From: Christiangramia sediminis
Lineage (GTDB): Bacteria; Bacteroidota; Bacteroidia; Flavobacteriales; Flavobacteriaceae
Length of the DNA stretch: 64,000 bases
NCBI RefSeq assembly: GCF_020552705.1
Contig: NZ_JAJBZG010000001.1
Location: 124,001-188,000, forward strand
Direction: 5' to 3'
Shown piece after piece: positions 1 to 8,809 of this stretch. The stretch's first letter is position 1. Each line of letters opens with the position of its first letter. The position numbers and the translations under genes are program-made. Under the pieces are notes generated by a model, which worked only from the letters and a program-made list of their open reading frames with translations, ran no database searches and was not told the DNA's origin.

Positions 1-1275
1 GTCACGATATTCTTTTCCTACGGGTCCAAGTTCTTCCTTCCACATTTTATGAAGCATCTGCAATTCCCGAAAAGCACGATTTACATCCTTTTCCTGAATA
101 AGCTCTTCTGCTCGGTCTATCACTTTTAGTTTTTGCTCGAGATTGTGTTTGAAATCCATATCCCTGAACTCCCTGTTCAAATGCAGGAAATCATAGAAAT
201 TCTCTACATGATGGTGATAGGTATTCCAAACATTGTTATAACGATCTCTTGGAATAGGACCGGCTGTACGCCATTTATCCTGAATTTCCTTAAAGTGATT
301 GTAGGTGGTATTAATGTTTTCTTCAACATCTAAAAGTCCTTTTAACTCTTCAATGAGTTCTAAACGGGTATGAAGATTATCATTAAGATCTTTTTTAAGG
401 CGCTTATAATAATTATTTCTTTGCTCCTTATAGTCAAAATACAGGGAATTGAAACGTTTTTTTAATGGAGTAGAGTAGTGGAAGTCTATGATATTTCCGC
501 CATCGGCAAGAAAATCTTCTTTTTTCTCTTCCATTTCCTCATCGAACTTCGCATTGAATTCAGACCGAATTTCTGCTACATGTTCTTTAATGGCTTGTAT
601 CTTCTCATTCTTTAAAAGCTTCTCTAGCTCATTGGCCAGATCCTCTTTATTCATAGAATGATAATCCTTTTTCTCAATATTATGGCGCTCACTGGCACTT
701 TCATCTTCACTGTCTTCAGCTACCGCACTGTCCATGTCTTCCTCATGGTTTCCGGAAGATTTCTTGTTCTCCCCAACAACAGCATCCCCTAAATCACTAT
801 CGGTGCCATCTTCAGTTTCTTCATTTTTCTTTGATTGGGATTCAGATTCTGAAACCATGGCATCTTCATGATCTGTGGATTCTGACAATTTTTGCTTTGT
901 CTTTAACTTTTTCCCAGATTTTCCTTCTTTAAATTCAGGTTCTTTAAAAAACGGATTCTCTATGTCCTCTGTTTCTTCCATATGAGTATATGGATCTTCA
1001 TCGGGATTTTTCTTTTCTCTGGAAATTTTATCTGAAGTTGCTTTTCCGGTCGCAGATTCATGAAGAATAGCATCTTCATGATCTGATTCTTCATTTTCAG
1101 CTCTATCTGGAGAGACTTCTTTTGAGTCTTCTGTTTTCACTTGGTCCACAGGCTTAGCAGTCGTTTCCTCATTGCTTTCCGCGGAAGTTTTCTCTTCAGG
1201 TATCTTCTTGTCTTTGTTTTCTAGATCTTCGGGGGAAAGGTTTTTCTTCTTGTTTTCATTTTCTTGCTGTGACAT
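1..1275 (-). CDS. DUF349 domain protein with acidic N-terminus (partial, 3' end outside window)
   Basis: The frame is open from an ATG at 1275 to the window edge, giving 425 codons without a stop, so the C-terminus is missing. The first 200 residues are low-complexity, acidic and Ser/Lys/Glu-rich, with recurring DHEDAI/DHEDAM-like blocks near residues 65, 135, 161 and 180. From about residue 208 the chain becomes a charged helical region with repeated Trp/Arg-containing units (for example FKEIQDKWRTAGPIPRDRYN), which is typical of DUF349 repeats. No signal peptide or membrane segment is visible, so a cytoplasmic location is likely. The biochemical function of the family in Bacteroidota is not established. 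Family call is by eye; start is supported by a promoter-like sequence 40-70 bp upstream. Confidence 0.8.
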   Translation of the reverse strand, partial: MSQQENENKKKNLSPEDLENKDKKIPEEKTSAESNEETTAKPVDQVKTEDSKEVSPDRAENEESDHEDAILHESATGKATSDKISREKKNPDEDPYTHMEETEDIENPFFKEPEFKEGKSGKKLKTKQKLSESTDHEDAMVSESESQSKKNEETEDGTDSDLGDAVVGENKKSSGNHEEDMDSAVAEDSEDESASERHNIEKKDYHSMNKEDLANELEKLLKNEKIQAIKEHVAEIRSEFNAKFDEEMEEKKEDFLADGGNIIDFHYSTPLKKRFNSLYFDYKEQRNNYYKRLKKDLNDNLHTRLELIEELKGLLDVEENINTTYNHFKEIQDKWRTAGPIPRDRYNNVWNTYHHHVENFYDFLHLNREFRDMDFKHNLEQKLKVIDRAEELIQEKDVNRAFRELQMLHKMWKEELGPVGKEYRD

Positions 1276-1314
1276 ATCTTTCAATGTTAAGGTTCCTCAT
1301 AGTCTATTAATTCT

Positions 1315-1345
1315 GAAAGATAACAACTCCCCTAAAATTGGACAA
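1315..1345 (-). promoter_or_regulatory. Possible promoter of the DUF349 gene
   Basis: On the minus strand TTG (1343-1345) is followed after 20 bp by TATCTTTC (1315-1322), one mismatch from the Bacteroidota -7 box TAnnTTTG. It lies 40 bp upstream of the ATG at 1275. Confidence 0.4.
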
Positions 1346-1394
1346 GGGATTGGTTTTATTTATGAGGACGCAATTGGGTATTTATTGAACTGAA

Positions 1395-2123
1395 TTAAGA
1401 ATTCCAGATATTCCATGCCTTTTCTGCCTGCAGCTTTAACATTTGTAGTCCGTTAATACTTTTTGCACCTTTTTCTGAAGCAAGCTGCATAAATTTTGTT
1501 TCTGAAGGATTATAGATCAGGTCGTAGATAAGATGTTTTTCAGAGATAAATTCAAAAGGAATTTGCGGATATTTTTCAATGTTGGGGGAAGTACCCAAAG
1601 GTGTGCAATTGATGATAAGCGTATGAGAAGCAATGATTTCCTGGTCTAGCTCTGTATAGGAGAGTTGATCTTTTTCACGCTTTCTGGATACGAATTTGAA
1701 ATCTATCTCCAGTAATTTCAAGGCATAGGCGATGGCTTTGGAAGCTCCGCCAGTACCCAGAATAAGCGCGGTTGAATGTTGCGGCTCCAGATGTGGTTTT
1801 ATAGATTCTAAAAAGCCCCAGTAATCTGTATTATATCCACACAAACTACCATCCTTTTCAAATTTGATGGTATTTACCGCTTTGATCTTTTCCGCATGCG
1901 GGTCCAGATAATCCAAATAGGGGATAATTTCTTCCTTGTATGGAATAGTTACATTGAGGCCCGAAATAATAGTATTCTGAATGACTTCGGGAAATTTTTC
2001 AATTTCAGGTATATCAAAATTTTTGTAATCAGCGTCAATATTTTCTTTACTGAATTTTTCAGAAAAAAACTTTCTGGAGAACGAATAGTCAATATTTTTG
2101 CCAATTAATCCGAAGCTTCTCAT
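1395..2123 (-). CDS. aroE: Shikimate dehydrogenase
   Basis: 242 residues. Catalyses NADPH-dependent reduction of 3-dehydroshikimate to shikimate in aromatic amino acid synthesis, in the cytoplasm. The N-terminal substrate domain carries the family signatures around SFSRKFFSEKF, NVTIPYKE (catalytic Lys) and AVNTI. GYNTDYWGF supplies the conserved Asp. A nucleotide-binding loop ILGTGGASKAIAYAL begins the second domain. It is about 30 residues shorter than the E. coli enzyme, as is common in this phylum. The start ATG overlaps the stop of the upstream DUF368 gene by 4 bp (ATGA), so the two are probably translated from one message. Confidence 0.95.
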   Translation of the reverse strand: MRSFGLIGKNIDYSFSRKFFSEKFSKENIDADYKNFDIPEIEKFPEVIQNTIISGLNVTIPYKEEIIPYLDYLDPHAEKIKAVNTIKFEKDGSLCGYNTDYWGFLESIKPHLEPQHSTALILGTGGASKAIAYALKLLEIDFKFVSRKREKDQLSYTELDQEIIASHTLIINCTPLGTSPNIEKYPQIPFEFISEKHLIYDLIYNPSETKFMQLASEKGAKSINGLQMLKLQAEKAWNIWNS

Positions 2124-3136
2124 GAGGTTGAATTTCTATTTTCATACCAGGCCAAACCCAATACGATAAAGATACCGACTACAATAAAGAAAATCGCAAG
2201 CCAGGTTTCTGCTGTGTGAAATGCAGGCCAGTACCGGTCATAATTGTCAATTATCCTGTTCCCTTCCCGGTCTATAAGGGTTTCTCCCAATTCGTTCACT
2301 TTGAATACCTTTTCTTTCCAGGGCCATACAACGCCTAGGGAACCCGTGATAAAGCCAATGATCACCGCAAAGGTTTCTTTTTTTCTGGTTTTTAAAACAT
2401 AACCTAAAAGGTGAGATAAAGACACGAGTCCGGCCAGGGACCCAAGGGCAAAAACAGCCAGGACCTGAAGCATTCGGATTCTTTCAGGATCTCCGGTGAA
2501 ACTAAAATCAAGCATGATCAATTCAGCCATGGTATCATACAGGGCATTCACAGAATCTACCAGTAACAGAACATAATTCCCCAAGAGAATAAGAATAAAA
2601 CTTCCGGAAAGTCCGGGTAAGGTCATTCCGGAAACGCTTATCATTCCGCATACAAAAACAAACCACAGATTATCATTTTCCCTGGCCGGCTCCAGAAAGC
2701 TTATCGCAATACCGCCAATGATCCCGAAAATTGCAAAGAGAATTGAATTTCTGTCCCATTCGTCAAAATCTTTACTGATATAATAAATAGAACCAATGAT
2801 CATCCCAAAAAAGGCAGACCATACATAGAGTTCATAATGGATAATGAGGTAATCTAGGGCCTTGGAAACACTAAAATAGCTAATGAGCATTCCCAGAATA
2901 AGAAGCCCTAAAAACTTTCCGTTTACATATTGATAGAGACTTCTAAATCTTCCTGATATTAGAAGTTTAAAGGCTTTTATATTAACTTTCTGAAGGGAGT
3001 AAATAAACTCTTCATAGAACCCTGCAACAAACGCAACCACACCACCAGAGACCCCCGGAACTTTGTTCGCGGCTCCCATGGCAAGACCCTTTAGCACCAA
3101 AAGGATCTTATCGGTAAACGTTCTAGTTTGCTGCAT
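2120..3136 (-). CDS. DUF368 family membrane protein (second of a tandem pair)
   Basis: 338 residues, polytopic membrane protein. The N-terminus has the DUF368 signature GLAMGAANKVPGVSGGVVAF (residues 13-32), and a second related motif, GMTLPGLSGSFILILLGNY, lies in the middle of the chain. This internal two-fold pattern is typical of the family. DUF368 proteins have been connected with undecaprenyl phosphate (C55-P) translocation (PopT-type proteins); applying that here is family knowledge, not something seen directly. The start overlaps the preceding paralogue by 14 bp and the end overlaps aroE by 4 bp, which implies one operon. Confidence 0.88.
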   Translation of the reverse strand: MQQTRTFTDKILLVLKGLAMGAANKVPGVSGGVVAFVAGFYEEFIYSLQKVNIKAFKLLISGRFRSLYQYVNGKFLGLLILGMLISYFSVSKALDYLIIHYELYVWSAFFGMIIGSIYYISKDFDEWDRNSILFAIFGIIGGIAISFLEPARENDNLWFVFVCGMISVSGMTLPGLSGSFILILLGNYVLLLVDSVNALYDTMAELIMLDFSFTGDPERIRMLQVLAVFALGSLAGLVSLSHLLGYVLKTRKKETFAVIIGFITGSLGVVWPWKEKVFKVNELGETLIDREGNRIIDNYDRYWPAFHTAETWLAIFFIVVGIFIVLGLAWYENRNSTS

Positions 3137-4061
3137 TGGCAGGTTCAGGTTTTTTGGTAGCTACCAATTCCAAAACAATAATAAGCAAAAAGCCGGCAAG
3201 CATAAGGAGTATTGCCCATAATGTTTGCGGATCTCCACTGAAATTCCAGGGCAGAACAGAAGCCTCTTTCAAAACTACCTCTTTATCTCCATACATAGCC
3301 GTTTCCAGGGTTTCTTTCCAGGGCCAGATCTTATTTAGTGAGCCAGCAATGAAACCGGTCAAAACTGCCAGGGTAATATTACTGTAATGTACGAACAGCC
3401 ATTTTAAAACTCTTGAAAAAGTGAGTAAACCAAATATGGCACCAACACCTACAATAGCCAGGGTTTTAATATCAAAATCATGAGCAGCTTCGGTTATTGA
3501 TTTATAGGCGCCTAAGAGCACAAGAATAAAAGCGCCAGATATTCCGGGTAAAATCATGGCACAAACGGCTATAGCCCCCGCAAAAAATAAAAATAAAGAA
3601 CTCGAATTTGGAGAAAGAGGAGGAAGACTCACAATATAAAATGCTACCGCCGCTCCAATGATAAGAGCTATAAATAATTTATAATTCCATTTTGGGATTT
3701 GCTTGGCTACAAACCAGATACTGGACAAAACAAGACCAAAGAAAAAGGACCAGATCAAAACAGGATGTGTCTCTAATAAATAATTTGCCAGCCGCATAAG
3801 GCTAACAAGACTAATTAGAATTCCGCAGAAAAGAGCCAGAATAAAATTTCCGTTCAGCTCTTTCCACATCGTTTTAAATCCGTCTTCTTTCCAGGTGGTT
3901 AAAAGAGAGGGTTTTACCCCGCTAATGGTAGAGATCAATTCTTCGTAAATTCCTGAAATAAATGCGATTGTTCCACCAGAGACTCCGGGAACAACATCTG
4001 CGGCCCCCATGGCCATTCCTTTTAGAGTAACCTTAAGGTAATCAGAAAAACTTCGCTGCAT
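3123..4061 (-). CDS. DUF368 family membrane protein (first of a tandem pair)
   Basis: 312 residues, polytopic. N-terminal GMAMGAADVVPGVSGGTIAF (residues 15-34) and a second motif AMILPGISGAFILVLLGAY match the downstream paralogue, so the pair arose by duplication. Possible role: polyprenyl-phosphate carrier translocation, as known for some DUF368 members. It is the first gene of the DUF368-DUF368-aroE transcription unit and has an exact -7 box 23 bp before its ATG. Its C-terminus is predicted to end in a short polar tail rich in Lys, Pro and Ala. Confidence 0.88.
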   Translation of the reverse strand: MQRSFSDYLKVTLKGMAMGAADVVPGVSGGTIAFISGIYEELISTISGVKPSLLTTWKEDGFKTMWKELNGNFILALFCGILISLVSLMRLANYLLETHPVLIWSFFFGLVLSSIWFVAKQIPKWNYKLFIALIIGAAVAFYIVSLPPLSPNSSSLFLFFAGAIAVCAMILPGISGAFILVLLGAYKSITEAAHDFDIKTLAIVGVGAIFGLLTFSRVLKWLFVHYSNITLAVLTGFIAGSLNKIWPWKETLETAMYGDKEVVLKEASVLPWNFSGDPQTLWAILLMLAGFLLIIVLELVATKKPEPANAAN

Positions 4062-4083
4062 CTTCTTTTTTTATCAATTTGCC

Positions 4084-4091
4084 CAAAGGTA
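4084..4091 (-). promoter_or_regulatory. TAnnTTTG promoter box for the DUF368-aroE operon
   Basis: TACCTTTG on the minus strand is an exact match to the Bacteroidota sigma-factor -7 consensus, 23 bp upstream of the ATG at 4061. No good TTG -33 element was seen at the usual distance. Confidence 0.55.
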
Positions 4092-4100
4092 GCAAAATAA

Positions 4101-5498
4101 CTAAGAGAGCTTTACGAAGGAATTTATAATTTGTTTGACGCTTTTTCGGTCAAAAATATTAGGAAAAAGTTCCTCTATAATGATATAATATTCTGAATCT
4201 ATCTTAAGAGCATTATTAAGGTGAAAATATCCTTTCTCGCCTTTATTGGTACAAAAGAACAAGCCAGCAAGACGGTATTCGATCTCCGCAGAGCCGGGAT
4301 AGAATTCAAGCGACTGTAACATGCTGGAAATAGCCGTTTCATACTCGCCAAGCCCAATAAGGATATCGCAACGTCTAATCCAGGTCTCCAGTTCATAATT
4401 GCCTAATTCCAGACTCTTTTTGTAGCCCTGTTCAGCTTCTTCGTAGAAGTTAAGCCTACTGTTGATCTTAGCATATCGCTTCCAGTAAAGAACGTTCTCT
4501 TCATCAATATTGATCGCTTTATTTATATAGTAAAGCGCCTTTTGAAAATTCAGTTTTTTAATATAGAAATCGGTAATGGCAATCCAGCCTTTATCCAACA
4601 AAGGATCTTCATGAACGGTTTGCTTATAATTTTTAAGGGCAAGATCCTCACAACCCAGTTTCTCAAAACACTTACCAATTCTTAAGTAAGCAAATGAGGT
4701 AGGATCTTCAAGTTCCAGGGTTATATTGTAATTTTCAACAGCCTCGTTGTAGCGTTTCAATTTCTCCAGTACTTTTCCTTTTTCAAGATATGCACCTACA
4801 AACCTGTCATCACTAATAATGGCAAAATCAAATGCTGCCAATGCCTTATTATAATCTTTCAGGTCAAAATATTGCTTTCCTACCTGATGCCATGCAACTT
4901 CGCAGTAAGGATGTTTGTTCAGGTAAAGGTTTAAGTATTCTATAGCTTCGGTCTTCTGATCCAGAAAATCGAAACAGTACATGATATTATATAAAGCAGA
5001 GTAATCTTCCTCATCTGCTTCGAGACATTTCATAAAACTATACTTGGCATTTTCAAAATCTTCCAGGAAGAGATATTCCATCCCTATGAGAGAAAATATT
5101 TCAGCATCTTCCAGCGTGATCTCAAGAGCTGCCTGTAGCATTTTTATAGCTTCCGCATGCATATCCCTTTTTGAATAGATCTGGGCTTTCTGAATATAGA
5201 TTTCCTCATTAGAAGACTCCAGTTCTTTCAGTTCATTCAAAATCCCATCTGCCAGGTCTAATTTATCCTCAAAAACAAGTATCTCCACTTTGAACAGTCT
5301 TAAATTCACTGAAGTAGGATGCTGAGCAAGACCAAGTTTGACTGCCTTTTTGGCAAGAGAGATCTTACCATTTTCAAGATAATGGTGGATAATGTTTTCA
5401 AACTCGTTTGAATCAAAGAATAAAACATCATTTGTTTTAAGCATAGATTCAAAGCGGTCAAGTGAGAAATTATCTTCTTCGTTATGGCTTAGCTGCAT
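4101..5498 (-). CDS. Tetratricopeptide repeat protein
   Basis: 465 residues built almost entirely of TPR units from about residue 30 to the C-terminus. Typical repeats with conserved Gly/Ala/Tyr spacing include KYSFMKCLEADEEDYSALYN, ALAAFDFAIISDDRFVGAYL and AVENYNITLELEDPTSFAYL. There is no signal peptide or transmembrane helix, so it is probably a cytoplasmic scaffold. Its partner is not visible from the sequence. It starts MQLSHNEEDNF at 5498 and is separated from the upstream aminotransferase by 91 bp. Flavobacterial genomes commonly carry a protein of this size and architecture, but no specific role is assigned here. Confidence 0.85.
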   Translation of the reverse strand: MQLSHNEEDNFSLDRFESMLKTNDVLFFDSNEFENIIHHYLENGKISLAKKAVKLGLAQHPTSVNLRLFKVEILVFEDKLDLADGILNELKELESSNEEIYIQKAQIYSKRDMHAEAIKMLQAALEITLEDAEIFSLIGMEYLFLEDFENAKYSFMKCLEADEEDYSALYNIMYCFDFLDQKTEAIEYLNLYLNKHPYCEVAWHQVGKQYFDLKDYNKALAAFDFAIISDDRFVGAYLEKGKVLEKLKRYNEAVENYNITLELEDPTSFAYLRIGKCFEKLGCEDLALKNYKQTVHEDPLLDKGWIAITDFYIKKLNFQKALYYINKAINIDEENVLYWKRYAKINSRLNFYEEAEQGYKKSLELGNYELETWIRRCDILIGLGEYETAISSMLQSLEFYPGSAEIEYRLAGLFFCTNKGEKGYFHLNNALKIDSEYYIIIEELFPNIFDRKSVKQIINSFVKLS

Positions 5499-5589
5499 AA
5501 GAGAGTGATTAAGGGATTTCTTCTGTATTAAAGTTATAAATGATTAAAGGCGATTTCGGGAATATGTTACATTGTTGTTAACAAATTAA

Positions 5590-6786
5590 TTAACAGCCGG
5601 TAATCTCATTTTTTATTTCATTCAATATGTCAACAATAATGCCACATCCTTGCATAATTTCTTCGTCAGAAATTGTCAAGGGTGGAGTGAGTCGTACCGC
5701 ACGTTTTTCGAATAACAGCCAGAATAAGATTAACTGTTTTTCTTTGGCTTTCAGGATGAGTTGATCGGCGATTTCGGGAGATTCCAGCATTATGGCCAGC
5801 ATTAATCCTTTACCTCTTATTTCCTTTATAAGAGTATGTTGTAAGTGTTTTCTGAATAATTTTTCCTTTTCTAAAGTCTTTGGAATAAGATCAGATTCGG
5901 TTATTTCTTTTAAAGTAGCCAGTGCCGCTGCGGCAATCAAAGGGTTTCCGCCAAAGGTGGTAATATGACCAAGCTTGGGGTTGTCGCTCAAGAGATCCAT
6001 TAATTCACCTGAGGCTGCAAATGCGCCAATAGGTAAACCTCCACCCATTCCTTTTCCTAGTGCAACAATGTCAGGTACCACCTCGAAATTTTCAAACCCA
6101 AAAAGTTTTCCTGTCCGGCCAAAACCGGGTTGAATTTCATCTAATATTAAAAGAGCCCCAACTTCTTCACAACGGGCTTTCACTTTTTTAAGATAATTAT
6201 TTACAGGCATTATAAATCCGGCCCCACCCTGTATAGTCTCTAAAATAACGGCCGCAGTCTTGGAGGTTATTTGCGAAATATCTCCTTCATTATTAAACTC
6301 AATAAAGGCAATATCCCCTATAAGTGGTCTGAAAGGTTTTACTCTTTCTTCCAGATCCATTAAACTTAAAGAACCCATGGTGTTCCCGTGGTAGGCCTTT
6401 TTTGCGGCAATAATCTCCGTTCTCCCAGTCGCTCTTCGGGCAAGTTTCATGGCTCCTTCAATAGCCTCGGTTCCAGAATTTACCAGATAGGTTTTTTCTA
6501 AAGGACCGGGTAAATGTTTGGCCAGTAATTTAGTTAGATCAACTGCCGGTTTCTGCGCATATTCTCCATATACCATCACATGCAGATACTTATCTGCCTG
6601 CTCTTTAATTGCTGAAACGATTTTGGGATGTGAATGTCCCAGGCTACAGGCTGAAACACCTGCTACGAAATCCAGGTGCTTTTTTCCATCGGTAGTCATT
6701 ATATAAGACCCGTTTGCATGAGAAACTTCTAATGCCAGAGGATGAGGAGTGGTCTGGGCCTGATATTTTAAAAAATCTTCCTTCAA
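5590..6786 (-). CDS. Class III aminotransferase (acetylornithine/ornithine-type)
   Basis: 398 residues. PLP-dependent transaminase of fold type I. It shows GTEAIEGAMKLARRATGR in the cofactor-binding region, LDEIQPGFGRTG with the cofactor-contacting Asp, and ALGKGMGGGLPIGA with the Schiff-base lysine. Overall length and motifs fit the acetylornithine/ornithine/4-aminobutyrate group; the exact substrate cannot be read from the sequence. It directly follows the OstA-like gene (1 bp gap), so the two probably share a transcript even though their functions differ. No other arginine biosynthesis gene is nearby, which weakens an argD call. Confidence 0.88.
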   Translation of the reverse strand: MKEDFLKYQAQTTPHPLALEVSHANGSYIMTTDGKKHLDFVAGVSACSLGHSHPKIVSAIKEQADKYLHVMVYGEYAQKPAVDLTKLLAKHLPGPLEKTYLVNSGTEAIEGAMKLARRATGRTEIIAAKKAYHGNTMGSLSLMDLEERVKPFRPLIGDIAFIEFNNEGDISQITSKTAAVILETIQGGAGFIMPVNNYLKKVKARCEEVGALLILDEIQPGFGRTGKLFGFENFEVVPDIVALGKGMGGGLPIGAFAASGELMDLLSDNPKLGHITTFGGNPLIAAAALATLKEITESDLIPKTLEKEKLFRKHLQHTLIKEIRGKGLMLAIMLESPEIADQLILKAKEKQLILFWLLFEKRAVRLTPPLTISDEEIMQGCGIIVDILNEIKNEITGC

Positions 6787-6787
6787 T

Positions 6788-8584
6788 TTAATTATCCTTT
6801 TTCTGCGGAATTGTGTTTACAGAATCTGCTTTCCTAGAAGTCTCGACTTTCAAAGAATCAAGTATTTTTTCTGATTTGATTTTAAGCGTATCCACTTTTC
6901 TGTTCTTTAAAACTTTCGGGTTTAACCTTGAATTTTCATCCAGTAGCAGATCATCTTCTTCTCGTTCATCAAAAAATTCTTCAGGCTCATCTGGAAGGGG
7001 AATTCCTTTAATCCTGGTTAATTCCGGTTCAGGTTTTCCCTCAAACAAACCTTCTTTTGAAAGTATCCTTTCCTCGCCACGCCAGTTAAAACCTTGTAAT
7101 TTTCTGGCATTTGGGGGGAAATCTGCTTCCGGAGTAAGATTTCCGTCTACCTGATTATAATAATAAATGTCTTCAATTTGCTGATCTGCGAAAAGAATTC
7201 GAATGGAACTTGCCAGGGTTTTGTTGATCCCGATCAATTCATTTTCGCTATTCCGCATATAATTTAAGGTTTCGGTATTTTTATCGATCACCACTTCATA
7301 AAGCTCATTTTCTCTAAAATACCCGGTAAGTATCTTTCCTTTTAGCTGATTGTAACCTTCAATACTATCCTTCTGAATAAGAAAAGCGTTATCAAAGACT
7401 AATAAAGAATCAAGCTGCTCGGTTTTAGGATTGCTCTGAAGGTGAATGCTGTCACCGGTAATTTGATTTTCAGCAGACCATAGAACAGGCTTTCCATTAG
7501 CCTTCCTGCTAATATTGATGAGTTTTGTGAGCCCCGATTGCTGATTAGAATAAATAGAATCACTTCTCCCACTCATTGTATTTTCTCCGGTTTGATCTTC
7601 TTTGAAGATCCTCACATCATAAAATCCCCTGAGTATACGTTTTTCCGGTTTTCCAGTGATCATGATCGTATCGCTATGTATAAATAAGGTATCACGATCC
7701 TGAAGACTGGCCGCAAGAGCTTTTTTTGTGATAAATACAGAATCTTTATCCCTGTAAACTTCCGCATAATGACCGCTAACTCTACTGTCGTTTATAGTAT
7801 CTATTACCCGGATATTATTAGTTGCTGAAGCGAAGCTGTTCTTTCTATTAAAATAAAGACTATCTCCTTTAAGTATCCTGTTGTCATAATTGATCTGGGA
7901 ATTCTTAACGAAATACCCATTATCTGCCCTTGTATCATAGAATCCGCGTTCACAGTAAACGGTGCTTGTTTCACTAACAATGGTTGAAGGACCATATAAA
8001 TAAGCATGACCGCTTTCAGAATAAAAATCTAATTGTTCAGAATTGATCTTATATTCAGGATTGGTGACTACCACATTATTTACAAAGCTGTATTTATCTT
8101 CTTCCATAAAATACCTGCCGATTGTACTGGTAAGGACGCTGGCAGTATCGGTAACTTTTCCTCCGCTTCTATAATATGCCTGTTGCTTGATTCTGTCAAA
8201 AAACAGACTGTCAGTTTCAAGGGTAGTTTGAGGTCTTGTCATTTTAACCTTGCCACTGGCAAAGGCAAATTCAGTATCTCCATTATATTCCGCATAATTG
8301 CTGGTCATACGTACACTATCGCCCTGTTGCATACGAATATTCCCGTAAGCCTTGAAGAAATTAGCCTCTTTATAGAATACAGCATTATCACACCAAACCT
8401 CGATCCCATCATGATCAAAATAGACCTGGTTATCTACTTTGCTTAAAATAAGCGCTCCAGGATATCTTTGTTCATTTTTTAAGGTTCTATCAGAATCATA
8501 ATTTATTTCCTGATTGGTCTGAGCACTAGCAAAGACTGAAATAAACAATATGAGGAAAAATAAAGAGGTAGAATATCGTTTCAA
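6788..8584 (-). CDS. OstA-like (LptA/LptD N-domain type) envelope protein
   Basis: 598 residues with a cleavable signal peptide (residues 1-21, ending FASAQ). The body is a series of short beta-strand units with recurrent patterns such as YGNIRMQQGDSVRMTSNYAEY and GNTMSGRSDSIYS-like turns, which is the OstA/LptA jelly-roll repeat. Proteins of this fold carry lipopolysaccharide across the periplasm. By family knowledge this one may act in LPS transport in Bacteroidota, but it lacks a clear C-terminal LptD barrel. The C-terminus (from about residue 525) is acidic, then Lys-rich and probably disordered. It has its own -7 box just upstream and is followed by the aminotransferase. Confidence 0.8.
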   Translation of the reverse strand: MKRYSTSLFFLILFISVFASAQTNQEINYDSDRTLKNEQRYPGALILSKVDNQVYFDHDGIEVWCDNAVFYKEANFFKAYGNIRMQQGDSVRMTSNYAEYNGDTEFAFASGKVKMTRPQTTLETDSLFFDRIKQQAYYRSGGKVTDTASVLTSTIGRYFMEEDKYSFVNNVVVTNPEYKINSEQLDFYSESGHAYLYGPSTIVSETSTVYCERGFYDTRADNGYFVKNSQINYDNRILKGDSLYFNRKNSFASATNNIRVIDTINDSRVSGHYAEVYRDKDSVFITKKALAASLQDRDTLFIHSDTIMITGKPEKRILRGFYDVRIFKEDQTGENTMSGRSDSIYSNQQSGLTKLINISRKANGKPVLWSAENQITGDSIHLQSNPKTEQLDSLLVFDNAFLIQKDSIEGYNQLKGKILTGYFRENELYEVVIDKNTETLNYMRNSENELIGINKTLASSIRILFADQQIEDIYYYNQVDGNLTPEADFPPNARKLQGFNWRGEERILSKEGLFEGKPEPELTRIKGIPLPDEPEEFFDEREEDDLLLDENSRLNPKVLKNRKVDTLKIKSEKILDSLKVETSRKADSVNTIPQKKDN

Positions 8585-8597
8585 TCTGATTTTTTTT

Positions 8598-8605
8598 CAA
8601 AAGTA
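8598..8605 (-). promoter_or_regulatory. TAnnTTTG promoter box for the OstA-like gene
   Basis: TACTTTTG on the minus strand, an exact consensus match, 14 bp upstream of the ATG at 8584. No TTG was found at the -33 position. Confidence 0.45.
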
Positions 8606-8809
8606 GTCAAAATCCACGGATAGTATTTTTTAGGTATAAACGTTTTAAAAAGTAACATTGAAAAAAAATTAACTTAAATAAAACCGAATAACTTCCTGTA
8701 AATCCTAAAGCTTTCTAAATTTTCCGGGTTTTAAGACAACCTTAACGCTTGTTAGCAATCCAAAAGCTGTTTCCCATCGTAGGTTTATTTAGAAACTAAA
8801 ATTTTAATT

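Noticed and set aside
1172-1393. Plus-strand 73-codon frame opposite the DUF349 start
   Set aside because: It is antisense to a long coding frame, has Phe/Ser-rich low-complexity composition, and resembles no protein.
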